Assembly: GCA_963556145.1 (NCBI GenBank)
Contig: OY744466.1
Coordinates: 496,001 to 560,000, forward strand
Source: Hygrocybe punicea
Taxonomy: Eukaryota; Basidiomycota; Agaricomycetes; Agaricales; Hygrophoraceae
Direction of reading: 5' to 3'
DNA: 64,000 nt
In this document: positions 36,431-48,163 of the stretch, in pieces
How positions within the stretch are numbered: position 1 is the stretch's first letter
Layout of the letters: each line of letters begins with the position of its first letter
Notes under the pieces: model-generated
The model's database searches: none
What the model saw: only the letters and a program-made list of their open reading frames with translations
What the model was told of the DNA's origin: nothing
Made by a program: the position numbers and the translations under genes

Positions 36431-36702
36431 ACTGTATGTTCAGCGGGGACACGGGTCGGTTATCGTAGTGTTTCTTCCATTCCCTCAACTTGACGCTGTC
36501 ATCTACCAGAATCACTTGAAGTTATGGATAACAAGACAAAGCGATTACTATATACACAATCGACCTGAATTGAGAACTGACTGGATTATCTTTAGGGAGA
36601 ACGGGTAGCGTGAGTTTTCCTGTATGTGAGTGAGAGAGTCAACAATGAACTAGAGAAGTGAACTAGAGAAGCGTAAGGTGTTTCAGCGTCGGCTGGGCAC
36701 GT

Positions 36703-37335
36703 TCAACGGGAATAACCAAAAGATATTCCAGCAATGACAAGGCCCACAAACGTAAGCACTGCCGACACAACACCGATGAGTACATCGGGTCGGGTCCATC
36801 GCGAAGGTTGCTGCTCCTGCCGCTGCACGGGATTATCAATCCTCCTCGCACTTGGTGGGAGAACGGTGAGCGAGCTCGACATGTTTAGAACGGGTCTGGG
36901 GATAGAGTAGTTTCGTCGTTCATAAAAGTGTGGTGAGGGCGGGTATGCGACGGGTGGTATCTGTAAGGGCTCAGGGGTAGTAGGTAAGGTGGGTATCCAG
37001 GGCGTTCTCCGAGCCGTGGTGACCATTCTTGAACGACGGCGGTTAAGCAAACATAGCACAGTAAAGTGGAATGCGAGGAAGGATGCGATAAGGACGAAGA
37101 TGACTATGAGGGCCAAGACAAAGGGATGTTTCTTGAACACGGCGGAATCAGAAAACACTGACGCAGGTGTCTCGTTATGGCCAACGCGCAAGGGATCGAT
37201 GGCCTGTGCGAGACTAAAAAAACTACTCAATACGCAAAACAGAGCAGGGTGGATTGTACCCTTGTGAGAAGGGACTGTCGCCAGAAACAAGGTGATGGCG
37301 GCGATCGGCACCGATCCGATCCACCTCAGAGCCAT
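36703..37335 (-). CDS. Predicted membrane protein with two transmembrane segments
   Basis: The 210-codon frame starts MALRWIGSVPIAAITLFLA (signal-like). A predicted transmembrane helix at about residues 72-96 (FVLALIVIFVLIASFLAFHF) is followed by basic residues LNRRRSR, then a Pro/Tyr-rich stretch. A second hydrophobic segment lies at the C-terminus (VLIGVVSAVLTFVGLVIAGI). The pattern suggests a small surface or endomembrane protein with a proline-rich loop. No family is recognised. The start overlaps the 3' end of the frame of the next minus-strand gene, so one of the two models ends differently from drawn. Confidence 0.45.
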   Translation of the reverse strand: MALRWIGSVPIAAITLFLATVPSHKGTIHPALFCVLSSFFSLAQAIDPLRVGHNETPASVFSDSAVFKKHPFVLALIVIFVLIASFLAFHFTVLCLLNRRRSRMVTTARRTPWIPTLPTTPEPLQIPPVAYPPSPHFYERRNYSIPRPVLNMSSSLTVLPPSARRIDNPVQRQEQQPSRWTRPDVLIGVVSAVLTFVGLVIAGISFGYSR

Positions 37336-38397
37336 CGGTGCAATGGATTGCAGCGTCTGGCGAATCAGACGTTAGATCTACTAGATGGAGATGATATATA
37401 TCACAACGAACAGGGATTTCGCCCATCCACGCAAAAAAACTATTATCCAAGAAATCCCGATAGTGGTGACTTTTGCGGAGAGAGATTGAACATGAGTATT
37501 CCATAGGTTCGTCCGCAGAATCAGAGTAATTTGGCTGCGAAATCGTCACGGATCTTGAAGCCGAGCTTCGGTTCGAAAGTGGCATTGAATCGTAATAAGG
37601 AGGGAAAGGAGGCGGTTTCGACGACACTGGGGAAGTTGATGGAGGTCGGTAGGAGGAAAACGATGTGGTGTTGAGTTGGTTGTCAGACTGCTCATCATGC
37701 ACGAGAGAAAACTTCGCATGGTCAATACGGGGGGAACTAGACAGAGACGCTGTTACGTCAAATGAGTTGGTTTGTGTAGAAGCCGCAGGCCCCATCCGCA
37801 GCGGGGGACGATTCGCTGGTGGGAGGTTGAGTTCTTGACACAGGCGAGCATTCTCCTCTTCCAGTTCCAAGACCATTCGATCTAAAGTCTAGTTGAAAAT
37901 AAAGTTAGCAAAGGAGAATTCGATCGGTTGGTGGTGGTGGGATATTCACACAGAGATGAGCAGCGCGTCGAGCGCGGAAGTCGGATTGGTATTGTCTTTG
38001 GGACTTGAACGGCGCCTCAAAATTGGAACGCCCGAGGCCACAAATGGAACTGAGGTTTCCTTGTTCAATAGCTGGTGCACGGTTGCAGGAGGACAGCGAC
38101 GAAACGTTGACCTGGGCGTCGAACTGCTTCAAGTGATTTGCCTTGTCAGTATCGGGTGAAGATGACGTTGTCGAAGAGGGTGATAGTGAGTTAGCTCGTA
38201 TGGATGGTGAATTAGATGAAGGAGAGTCGGTACTGCATTGTCGTTGGGCTAAAAGTTGTGTAGACCGCTTGAGTTGTTGTAAGTGCAAAAAGTTAGGAAT
38301 TCTTGATGGATGCACAGACCTGCCGCACAGCGGTTTGCGATGAGGGGACTTGATGGTCGTTGAGGAAATTGTTGCGAAAGGGACTGGGGTGCGGCAT
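37336..38397 (-). CDS. Basic/leucine-zipper-like coiled-coil protein
   Basis: The start is the Met at 38397 (MPHPSPFRNNFLNDHQ). Exon 1 ends at 38320; exon 2 covers 38267-37950; exon 3 begins at 37888, and all junctions keep frame. Exon 2 is Ser/Asn/Pro-rich and ends YQSDFRARRAAHL. Exon 3 starts TLDRMVLELEEENARLCQEL. Together a basic patch is followed by regularly spaced Leu/Met, as in a bZIP-like or other short coiled coil, and then NLPPANRPPLRMGP, which I recall as conserved in agaricomycetes. A Ser/Pro-rich tail follows. Probably nuclear if truly bZIP-like, but the basic region lacks the classic NxxAAxxCR. The 3' end is uncertain and may extend to 37223. Confidence 0.45.
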
Positions 38398-38836
38398 TTT
38401 AGGAGTGGAAAACATCGAGAGCACTTTATAACTACTTCAGAAAGTGCTAGAGAGCGGTTGGCTTGATGGTTTGCACCGCTCACTGGCCGGGCACGTGTCC
38501 ATCGGCGAGTATAAAGATACCGAGGGGTAGAGGCCGGGGACATATATATATACGAACTCTGTACCTCCCACATCCAACACCTATCACTTCGCTGGAGATT
38601 GTCGGTAATGGTTGTCTAGCAATTTTTACTGAATATTCGATATACCGGAAGTTGAGTGGTGTTGACACAGCCCGGCACGGCTTTGCTATTTACAAGTGTC
38701 TGTGGCTGCAAGTCCTAGGTGGAGGAGGCTTGAAGTAGGTATATTTTCGTGGGTGGACCACATGCTAGTAGTCAACAACGCGAATACGACTGAAAAAGTT
38801 CTTGTCTAAAGATTCGCGAATGCTGCGAGAAGGACA
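38398..38836. other. Intergenic
   Basis: No gene seen. ATATATATAC at 38543-38552 lies about 150 bp upstream of the zipper-like gene and could act in its promoter. Confidence 0.3.
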
Positions 38837-39589
38837 TTACAAAACTGTGAACAACACGCCACTAAGTCCAATGGTACCAGCCAAGGAGGACCAGCTGATT
38901 CGATTGCCGCCATTGGGCTTTGCCGTCCCCGATGGTTGTTGACTGCTACTACCAGCACTGCTACTACCAGCACTGCCAGTAGCACCAGTACTAGAAGCGG
39001 GAGGCACCGCAGTTCCGCGTGACCCCGTAGTAGAAGTTACGAAGCCAGAAGACGAAGTCGGGGTGGCTGCGATTGCCGTTGTTCCCAGGTCTATGGGAAT
39101 GGGACTGACGGTCTCTGACGAGGCCGTAATGGACTGGCCGTTTGCGAAGCCATCGCACTGTGCGATACCATTGGCAATATCGCAAGAGACGACGGCTGTA
39201 ACACTGCTAATTACTGCTGCGAGAACAGCATCGCTCGGTCCCTCGACGAGGGTAGCTGGATATTGAAAGGTGTTTAGAGACAAATTCACCGAAAGAGAAA
39301 AAAAAGCACAAACCAAGGACAATGGGAGTGAGAGTATCAGTCGGCTGAGCGATATGAAGCTCATATGTTGTCTCTTGGTTTGGTCCAACCCCTAAGACGT
39401 CCACGCTGACACTATCCGTGGGACCAGCAAACGGTATGTATAGTGAACTTTGGGCTTGGACATCTGCTTGGACATCTGGTGACAGTAGTCGGTCGATAAC
39501 GTTGTCAAATTTTGGAACTAGGGAGACCTACGGTTGAGTGAAAGTGCAACGCCTAGGGCAATGAGGGCGACAAGTTGCGTGGTGTGCAT
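38837..39589 (-). CDS. Secreted, probably GPI-anchored Ser/Thr-rich protein
   Basis: The start is the Met at 39589, with signal peptide MHTTQLVALIALGVALSLN. Two introns (about 39532-39509 onward and about 39310-39254) join in frame to FAGPTDSVSVDVLGVGPNQ, then YELHIAQPTDTLTPIVL and TLVEGPSDAVLAAVISSVT. Two cysteines (SCDIANGIAQCDGF) are followed by a long Ser/Thr/Gly-rich stretch suited to O-glycosylation. The hydrophobic C-terminus (LAGTIGLSGVLFTVL) after a small-residue site is typical of GPI attachment. Likely a cell-wall or plasma-membrane surface protein. It belongs to the broad class of agaricomycete secreted proteins with this layout; exact function unknown. Confidence 0.6.
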
Positions 39590-40838
39590 TTTGGATGGGG
39601 CGACTGCAATTCACGACTCACAATTTTAAGTGCTGCAACTTCGGGTTGCGCGGTTACAGTGGCTAGGTAATTTGGCCATATGTACGGTATGCTTTGCAGT
39701 GCCGGTCATTGACAGTTACGAAAAGCCATTGACCGGTAATCGACTTTTTTGTTGGTATGACCGCAGCCGATGGGCCGTGCCGCGCTGGAGCAAAACGCCA
39801 TCAATTGCAATATATCCCCGGGCCCAGTATGATACATCGTCTACACAGCCAGGCAAATACTGCCGCCGGGCATGTGCCTGTCGTTTTGAAGTTCGGTTCG
39901 AATAATACGAAGGCTGAAGACGGGGGGAGAGTTATCAACGGCCTCTGTGTAGCGTTGGGTGTGAACTCTAGGTTAATAGACCGTGAACATCAGCAGATTG
40001 TGGATGCCAGCATTGTGCGACTTCGTTGAGAACAAGCGTTGTCATGTGACTCACGTCCATGTCGCCGAGTTTATATTTTTCAACTCGGTGCTCAGCTACC
40101 TGCTTGACAATTTCGACCTTCAGCATCCAAATCCAGCATCTCATACAGATCCAGCTCTTCGTGCCCTCCAGAACAATTTATTATTATTATCTAATAACCC
40201 TGGGACGGATTGTGGATACGGTCACAGGTTCACGATCAGTGCTGTCATCGTCGACATCTGTGAGTGCTGTCATTGAATTATATGTGAATTCGAAGTGTGT
40301 GGTCGGGATGATGCGCTACCATCATTGTGTTTCCAAATCAACAGATGTCGAAGAGGATTGATGCGGATCAGTGGTCGTTGTGGACCGTGGCATACACGAT
40401 CCCATAGCCGACTGCGAAAAGAAAGGGTGGGTTTTTGGAGCCTAGATGACATCACAGACCACAGTGGCTACCGCAAATAGAAGGCTCATTTTCTGCATTC
40501 GTCTTCGCATTTTCGTCTTACATGCACTATCTTTGCAACATCCTGGCTGAGTGGGAAATGAGGCGCCAAGGTATAATAGTTGAAGACGACAGGGCGCTCC
40601 TGTCCTGTCTTTTAGTGCCTCCTCCATTCTTTGCGTTGTGAACAAGGCTAGGGGATGAAAACACCAGGAGGAATGATTAGTATTATTTATTTATTTTCAC
40701 TCGCAAACAACCAACCCTTTCGCCCAAGCACAAATATACGACGAAATCGGGGGTGATCACAAGATTAGCAAGCTATGGAATAAGAAAAGTGTTCTTCGAG
40801 TGTTCTTTGAGACGGATGGACGATGGAAGAGCTCGCCA
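39590..40838. other. No convincing gene
   Basis: Only short open frames without domains or good splice partners. TATTATTTATTTATTTT near 40680 is AT-rich and could be a 3' end signal for a minus-strand transcript. Confidence 0.35.
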
Positions 40839-41767
40839 TCATAGGCAACTGCGGTGGTCATGGCTAAGCCGATAACCCAGGATGCAAGATTCAATTTTGC
40901 AAGCGCCTCGCTTGCAAGAAACAACGTCGACACCAGTGATGTCAGAGCAGTCCCGGCCTCTGGTGTGCCTTCCAGAGAATGGTTCCACACACCCGCCGCC
41001 TTTAATTCCAGGTAATGATGGTGAATATTTAGTGAAGCGGGGAGAGGCCACTCACATGACTCTAAATTGGTCATGGTATTAACACATTCAAATGAGCGAC
41101 CAAGAGGACACATCTCATGATTCGGTGGACAGATAGAAGTGGGAACCGGTAGTTGATGGCGTCGATTAATGGCCCCAGTAGGGCACATTGTTAAACAATT
41201 CCCATTGCTGCAGAGCGTGGTGCCTGCCACACACTGATATTGAAAGGTGAGTCAGAGAAACTTTCGAAAGAATTCTTGTGACTTACGGTGTAGCTACAAA
41301 CGTTTGACGGAGTGCAGCCTGGAATCGCGTTGGTGGGATATAGGCACGTTTTTGAAGAAGGTGACCCATTGATCTGAACAAAAAGGAAGGAAAACCAGGA
41401 GCTTTGTCAACGTAGCTGGTAGAAATTGTTAAGGAACGAACTAGAGACTGAAGGATGTCTTCCGTGACCTGTTCGCCAGCAATCGTGACCGCCAATATTC
41501 CTACAATGTTCGTTTCCAGGAAAACTGTATAAAATGTGGATTAAGAATCAAAATCAAACAGCCGTGGACATTCAAGTTCTAACTTGGAATCTGGTTTATA
41601 CAGAGACACTGGTCAATAACCCCAACGGCCGTCAAGACACCGAGTAAGTCTGGCACGACCAACTCCGTGTCGAGATTAGCACATTGATCTGTCATTTGCG
41701 CATCGACGAAGAGCGGCGAGAGAGACAAAGCGACGGAGAATGCGAGGATAGGCCAAAACGACACCAT
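40839..41767 (-). CDS. CPL1-like cysteine-rich secreted protein
   Basis: The start is the Met at 41767, with signal peptide VSFWPILAFSVALSLSPLF. The mature part begins DAQMTDQCANLDTELVVPDL and GVIDQCLCI. The next exon (FLETNIVGILAVTIAGEQV) has the conserved N-A-V/AG pattern, then cysteine modules CLYPTNAIPGC and CSNGNCLTMCPTGA. The final exons hold the CPL1-like domain: CPPNHEMCPLGRSFECVNTM, then GRDCSDITGVDVVSCKRGAC and KIESCILGYRL, ending at 40839. About five exons. CPL1 of Cryptococcus is a secreted virulence-related protein; agaricomycete relatives are numerous and mostly uncharacterised. The promoter side is occupied by a MITE 200 bp upstream. Confidence 0.7.
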
Positions 41768-41960
41768 GGTTGGACCAGGAACGGGAACAAGGACCCCTAT
41801 CGACTTCAATACGACTTTGGCTGGTCGGGCTGTCAGCATCGCCGGACACAGCTTCATTGAAGGCAGACTTCGGAAGTTGACAATGTTGGTGTTACTACAT
41901 ATCAGCTATTACCGATTACTTATAGCTCCAAAGCAGAAGGGCAACGCCATCGCGGAGTCT

Positions 41961-41968
41961 CTCCAACC
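41961..41968. repeat. 8 bp target-site duplication, left
   Basis: CTCCAACC, repeated exactly at 42717-42724 on the other side of the MITE. Confidence 0.9.
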
Positions 41969-42716
41969 TAGGGCCTAGCACGGGTAAGCAAAACCCGGGT
42001 ACACCTGCAGGTAACGCTCGGGTCGGGTTAAATGGGTACGGGTTACCCAGATGGTGGGTTACGGGTCGGGTACGGGTAGAGAGCTTGAGAAAACATAGAC
42101 CCGGGTATACCCGTGTACACCCGTCTATATACTGAACCCCAAATTAATTGATTCCCTCTTTGACTCGAGCCATAACTGAGGTTATTCGTTGAACGTTGAA
42201 CCTGGTAACATTGCCAATTCATTGGCTCACAGTATGAAATTGTCTTGAGTGCCAATATGTCCCTCATTGAATCTCTGTTCGCGGTTTCTGAACTTGAGGG
42301 CTTGGGGCCATAGGAATTCAGCAACGTGTGGCCATCTTCAAGTGAATCATCTCCAACACGGCATTTCATCTAATCTTTCAAAGCTCTCGTTGCTATTGGT
42401 TCATGGTACAATACCCTGCTCATGCCAAAAGATTTGAAGGCAGCAACTGCTGCAGTCGAGAGTCAAACCGAGTGTAAGGGTAAAGGCAAAGCAAAGATGG
42501 AAAATATAATTGAAATCAAAGACTACTAGTACTCCGTAGACTAGACCCTTAAATACTACCTATACCCGTGGGTTACCTGGACACCCATGGGTTTACCTGC
42601 AGGTCAACCCAGGTAAATTGCATTGGGTACAGGTCAGGTACAGTCATTGTGCTCAGTGTTTATTTACCTGCAGGTACGACCTGGGTTTGACCTGGGTTAA
42701 CCCATGCTAGGCCCTA
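41969..42716. mobile_element. 748 bp hAT-type MITE
   Basis: The left end is TAGGGCCTAGCACGGGT. The right end, reverse-complemented, is TAGGGCCTAGCATGGGT. An exact 8 bp duplication (CTCCAACC) flanks the element. The subterminal DNA is full of ACCCGGGT/GGGTACGGG words (left) and ACCTGGGTT/CCTGCAGGTA words (right), which could be transposase binding sites. No transposase ORF is present; the middle (42180-42480) has no recognisable coding sequence. TIRs plus an 8 bp duplication fit the hAT superfamily. Confidence 0.9.
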
Positions 42717-42724
42717 CTCCAACC
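42717..42724. repeat. 8 bp target-site duplication, right
   Basis: CTCCAACC, identical to 41961-41968. Confidence 0.9.
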
Positions 42725-42749
42725 AAAACCACCACATCCCAGCAGCAAG

Positions 42750-43290
42750 CATCGCTCAACAACAATATTCATCTCCACTGTCTCGTCCAAGGCAATTCGA
42801 CAATGTTTCAAGTGACTGTTCTGCTCCACAACCACATTGATGAACTGAAGGATCTCATCTATGAGAAGGGTATTAGGATATTCTTTTTAAAGATTTGGTT
42901 ACTTTTTCAGGCAAGTTAGTCTAGACAATTACATGAAAGTCTTACTTTATGATCCCAACAGGTTAACATCAATCTTAATGCTCAAACACTCCCTTAATCA
43001 GCTTACGATCACCAAGGATGACAAAGGGGTTCCAAAGTTGATGGACTGGATGCACATCGTGCAACATTGGCTGACAACCCATTAGGGATAGGCTCCACGT
43101 CATTGTGAAACTCCCAACTCCCGGTAAGCTGCTCATCTTATCAATTCTACTCTTCATGTTCAGTTTTGCTTTCTAGTTTCCCAAAAGCGCTTGTGCTCTT
43201 TACTGGCAGAAGATAATGGTCGGGACAGGAAGCGAACTAGTAAGAGGCTTGTTGCCTTAACTTGGTAAACCTCACTAAAGCCACGTACCA
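42750..43290 (+). pseudogene. Crinkler (CRN)-like N-terminal header, copy 1, decayed
   Basis: The pattern LHCLVQGNST, VTVLLHNHIDELKDLI, then LTITKDDKGVPKLMDWMH matches the ubiquitin-like CRN header known from oomycetes and fungi. The header precedes varied effector domains and is thought to serve in trafficking. Compared with copy 2 near 55.7 kb it has small deletions (for example 2 bp near 43080), so the end of the header is out of frame, and the LWxV exon is broken. No effector-type domain follows. The similarity to copy 2 extends past the header to about 43290. Confidence 0.6.
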
Positions 43291-45120
43291 CAGTGCTACA
43301 GTCTTCAAAGTACTCATTGAGAGCAGGAAAATAACTTAGGCCTTAGGGTCCCCGGAATCTAGATGTGGTTCGGAAGTCATTCACCATCCTGCCTCCCTCT
43401 TCAAAGATGAGCAGAAATCCAGCGAAGACCATACAGGAACAGTTGGATCCTGGGCGAAGATTAAATACAGGTATCACTGTCAATGAAGTGGTCTCATTCA
43501 TGGTGGATATCCTCGAGGACCAACTCAAACCATGATGGACCATGTGTAATGGTGTTTGTTTGTGATCCAGCTTGATCACAGCAGTGTACCAACTCCAATC
43601 AACCAATACCACACCTTGTGCTCAAATCTAGTCGCATTCCTAACCGTTAAATGCACTCCTGCTGACATGGAAGCCATCAATCATTCTGGTTGGATGACGT
43701 GTAGATGCTCATTGGGCTGATGCCCATAATGTTGCCAATTGTATCCATGCCTTTTCTCAGCCCACCCTTGCTAAGTTACCTGTCGATGGATGAGCCATTG
43801 GCAGGTATAGAGATAGACCTGATATCCTTGGACTGGTGATCCACACACTTCATTTCTTTGAAGACACCACCAAAAATATGAAACCATTTACCATTGAAAA
43901 AAGTTGTATCCAAGATGTTTGGCCGACTACCCCAAAGGACCTTATTCCATATGGTATGAAATTGCACAACTAGAGTTTATCGGATATTTTATAATCTCAC
44001 CAACAGGTCCTGAGACAACAGTGGAGTCACTCATGACATTGTCTCATTTCATAGGAAGTGCAAAAGCATTCTCTCTCCTGCATATGTTCATGAGCATTTG
44101 CGGTCCCCTCATGGTCGCTGCCATCATTGCATTGTGATCTGCTGCCAAATACTTTGTGGAACATGGGCTGCAGCTCTGTGCCAAAGTCTCTGACACACCT
44201 GGCAATGGAAGGTTAAACGGTGCTACATCCTACACCTTTTACCATGAAATGTTGTATCTCGCATCCTTCATTTCTGGTCTCCATGCACTTCCTCCATTTC
44301 TGAATCTCATCCATGAATGTATACCAAGGAGGTTTCTAGTTAGCAACTTGGAGTGACCAGTGTTGTTTGAAGCCATTCGCTTGGTTAGCCTCACAGAGGA
44401 CCTTGCCTTTGGCATCAAAGGCATAAACTCAGAATTGTGCAGCCTGTAATGATACATTGTTAGTCTCTGTGGAGAGGGGCATGCTGTACCTGTTGTTTTA
44501 CAGCCCCTTGATCATCCTTGAATCCACCAGTCAGCTCATCAAATTGGCCAGGTACTTCTGGGCCAATGAACCAGGCATCTTTGGAATTGCCAACTCCTGC
44601 AATGCCAATGGAAGGATAGATGTGAATTGTGTCAATACAGTATGGGTTCAGAGGTTCAGCATGCTGCAAGGGTGTCTCTATAGTGCAGAAGAGGGATGAA
44701 GATGCATAGGGACCAGAAGACTTTGTACCACAAGGCTTAGCAGAAGCACCTAAGGCAGGTCTTCTATGAGGTAAATTAAGGTCAGCAAGATGGGCTTATT
44801 ATGTCGTGCGAATCCCATCTTGCTGACCTGCCTCGTGGCAGATCATTCACCATCAAACTAACAATAGACATCCGAAGCATCCCAAAAGCCTCTGTAGCTC
44901 TCCTCCTCATACAAACCTCTCAGGTACTTAGTAGTGTCATTCATATGTACTGCTGTGATGTCACGTGGGATTTTTTCTCCTATCACTGTTGGGCCCTTTC
45001 TGCACTCACTCCCAGGCCCTTTCTACACTCTGTCCATCTATGGCAAATCATCTTGGGCAACACTTGGCTAGTCCAGTCAGACCGTGAGACAAGTGCCAGA
45101 CCAACACAATAGTCTGACCT
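43291..45120. other. Degenerate DNA, no readable gene
   Basis: Long plus-strand open stretches alternate frames (for example 43904-44137, 44156-44356) and contain many stops. The composition resembles decayed coding sequence but no family motif survives. Confidence 0.4.
44780..44830. repeat. Perfect 16 bp inverted repeat
   Basis: AGGTCAGCAAGATGGG and its exact reverse complement are separated by 19 bp. It could form a stable hairpin in DNA or RNA. Nothing nearby explains it. Confidence 0.8.
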
Positions 45121-45129
45121 ACTGGTCAA

Positions 45130-46985
45130 CAATTATGACAACACTGCCTTTTACAAAAAATCCATGAACTGGAACAATGTGGGCCCACTGTCATCAAAAG
45201 CTCCCATAGCACTTGCAGGCTGCAAGGTCTTCCCAAAAACTTGGCAGACTATGACATGGATGCCCACAAGGCTATCGCCATGGCCCCACCAGCAAGAAAA
45301 CCCCCAGCTCAAACAATCGCCCCACCCAAAGAACCGCAGTCCACCAAATGTGTCCTACCCGATGTGGCAGCTCACAAGCTGTTCACTTCTTGGAAGAAGT
45401 TTCTTCCTGAACTGCTCGATCCATACTTGAGATACAAGACCTTCAACTGGGTCCATCATCAGGCCAGCTCCTGATATACCTCCCCAATGTCAAGCTCTGA
45501 ACTGCGAGATGAAAAGCCTCAAGATCACTTGTCTGTACCATGATAGTAAGCCCTCATGACCATTCATTGTGAATGTCACTCACTTTTAGGCAGATTTCCA
45601 CATCATCAGCACTATCTTGAAATCCCAGTTGCCAAGGTTGACTGGTTGCAAGTGCCTGTCGCCCTTACAACTCCTTGTCTACCATGGGCTCTTCCCAACA
45701 GTGCCCTCTCAACCTCGCATGGCAGTTTCTGTTGACATTTTTTTACCACGCATTGTTTGAGAGATCCTGTGATGCTGTAAATGCTATGGCTGCTGCTCTA
45801 CACACCTTTTACATTCATCAAGGATTTTGCCACCTCAACAAAAAGGTATGTTTTTGCGACCATCCCCAACATCAACTGACCATTCTGTAGGGTGAATCCA
45901 TCAGAGATGCATTTTGACATGGATTTGGATATGCTGTTCAATGGCATGATAGTTTGCAACAATCCCTGCAGGAAAAGGTTGATAAAGCCGTGGAGGCCTG
46001 CGATGAGCAGATTCAAGCTGAACAAGTACCGTCCCTGCCACATCTTGGTCCACCTGCACCTCCTTGCACTTCTGAATTGCCATACTCGCCACCTCCCCTT
46101 CCACCTGTGCCCCCATTTTCTTCCATGCAGCCAATGGGACTAACTCCTGGTCAGTGTGCCTGAATCCTTCATGAATGATGTCCTGCCTGCTTTGGCAGTG
46201 ACCATTTCAGCTGGTCTTTCTATCAGTAAGAACACTTCCTTTCATCTGTCAACAACTTACTTGCATCAGAGGCAGTGACATTCATGTTGTGACAGATGGC
46301 AACCACAACCACTGCCATGGCAAATCTGCAGGAGATAGCCCAGCATTTCAAGACCCAGCTTATTTCTTGTCAAAGCAATTTGTAGATGACATTGGTCACT
46401 TGATTGAGGCACAGTGCAAAACAGTCGGCTGTAAATCCACATGCAAAGCACCAGATGAAGCTATTGACAACTGCAAAAAATCACACGAGGCAGCAAGTGG
46501 TAAACAATGACACTTGAGCATGGATGTATTTGACGACATGGGATTAATGGCATTAGTTTGCCACCACAACATCCCTCTCTTCTTTGCAAACATTGACACT
46601 CCAGGAGAACAACAAAAATACTCCGTCGCCCTCCTCATACATCTCTTCACATTATTACCCCCCAAGGCCACAGTCACTGGGTTATATAATATAGGATGTG
46701 TCCTGGACAGGACCCTCTCCATCGTGAGTTCTGAAAACTCATGGCTAGTAACTGCTAATTGTCTTCCGCTAGTGTGATCTTCTTCCAACCTCCATTGTGG
46801 AATATCTAATCTTCGTGACCAGTGCCATGCATGCATATGCACACCAATGGGCTTGTCAGCTCTACTACAACCCTTGACTCTGCAAAGGCCTTGACCTGAC
46901 AGATGGAGAAGGAGTCGAGTGCCTCTGGTCACATCTCAGAAAGTTGATAGGGATACAACGGACTTCATCCATCAGTAAATTTGTT
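45130..46985 (+). pseudogene. KDZ (Kyakuja-Dileera-Zisupton) transposase, decayed
   Basis: KDZ transposases are RNase H-fold DDE enzymes abundant in mushrooms. Surviving pieces in family order: KLFTSWKKFLPELLDPYL (about 45375), HALFERSCDAVNAMAAALHTFY (about 45750), YAVQWHDSL (about 45935), LTPGQCA (about 46145), IHVVTDGNHNHCHGKSAGD (about 46270), FVDDIGHLIE, APDEAIDNCKKSHEAA, DDMGLMALVCHHNIPLFFAN (about 46530), NIDTPGEQQKYSVALL, LYNIGCVLDRTL, then MHAYAHQWACQLYYNP and GVECLWSHLRKLIG (about 46910-46950). There are several frameshifts. TGA codons stand where the family has Arg (IRDAF*HGFGY near 45917 and NP*LCKGLDL near 46874). Not functional. Confidence 0.85.
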
Positions 46986-47084
46986 ATTGTTTTCTCACAT
47001 GCTAACATTACATACAGAAGACCCACTTGACACCAATACCTGCACTGAAGGCCTTTCTGCAAACCTCATTTGGAATGTTCATGT

Positions 47085-47953
47085 ATGTTGCCTCATAAAC
47101 ATTGCAGACCCTGACCTGACCAGACATTGACAGAACAACCTTTGAACAGATGAGAACTTTCTCGAGGAGCTGTCAAGATACAGGTTCTTTGGAGATGTGT
47201 CATATACAGCAACACAAATCCTTTCTGGCACAGGGAGGCTTGCCCCCACCTATTTTACCCTCCTGACATTGCACGTCTCAATGATGTGTGTATCAATGGA
47301 GGTGCTGCTATCTTGCAACATCACTTTTCATCACCGGCCATCTCTGGCTTTGAAAATAGTCAATGCTGCACTTTACTTTCAACCTTTGATCTTCCTCAAA
47401 TTTGGTATAAAGCTGCAGATGATGAACTTTGGCAACACCTCTCCAGGTCATCATATTGGCTGAAAGATGTCTGGATTTTGCTGATCCATTGAACAAGACC
47501 CAATGAGCACTGGGTGCTTGCCGTAGCCTCACTTGTAACATCTCAACTTTTTCTATTTGACAGTTTTGGTCAAAAGCAGTGGAGGCGTGACACCCAGGGA
47601 AGAATCACCTTTCCACGAGAAACCGGTACTAATTGACTTACAGGACATTATGTGTTTGCTGACGCGAATGGCCTTGCTTGCCAACCAGAATGGTAAGCCC
47701 CTCCATATAGGCATAGAGAGTTGGTCTACCCAGCTGGTTAGCGTAAGTGGCTCTCCTACCCCAAAGAACATCTGCTGACTACCCAAAACAGTTGCGTGCC
47801 ATACAAACCAACAGTTATGATTGCGGCCTGTGGGTCTTAGCAGGAATAGCTGCCATTCTCTGTGGTTTCCATGTGACCAGTTTGCAGGAGCAAGATATGC
47901 CGTTACTATGTCGCACACTCTTGAATTTTGTAGTTGCTCTGCCCCCAGTATAG
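47085..47953 (+). pseudogene. Ulp1 (C48) SUMO-protease-like domain of the KDZ element, decayed
   Basis: Pieces: LNDVCINGGAAIL (about 47280), YWLKDVWILLIH (about 47455), NEHWVLAVASL with the catalytic His region (about 47500), FLFDSFG with the Asp (about 47550), and IQTNSYDCGLWVLAGIAAI with the catalytic Cys (about 47800). This is the Ulp1 order His, Asp, Gln-Asn-x-x-Asp-Cys-Gly. It lies directly downstream on the same strand as the KDZ transposase, and KDZ elements of basidiomycetes are known to carry such proteases, so both probably came from one gene. Frame changes between pieces show it is dead. Confidence 0.75.
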
Positions 47954-48163
47954 TTCACATCTGAATGTATTTGAACTTTTTGTGAAAGATGATTATATTA
48001 GCAATTGGAGAGCATCTCAAGAAGCTCCTGTGATCGATATGCTTTCCTAGCATGCCATTGAAGGACAATGGATGCCATTTGCCCCTCATCTGCCTGCCTT
48101 GTAGACAGCCAGAAACCTATCTAATACATACCAGTCCTGCCATGCTCGCAACATATCACTGAT

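Noticed and set aside
39630..40645. Several ORFs of 60-100 codons on both strands
   Set aside because: Overlapping frames without domains, signal peptides or convincing introns; treated as non-coding.
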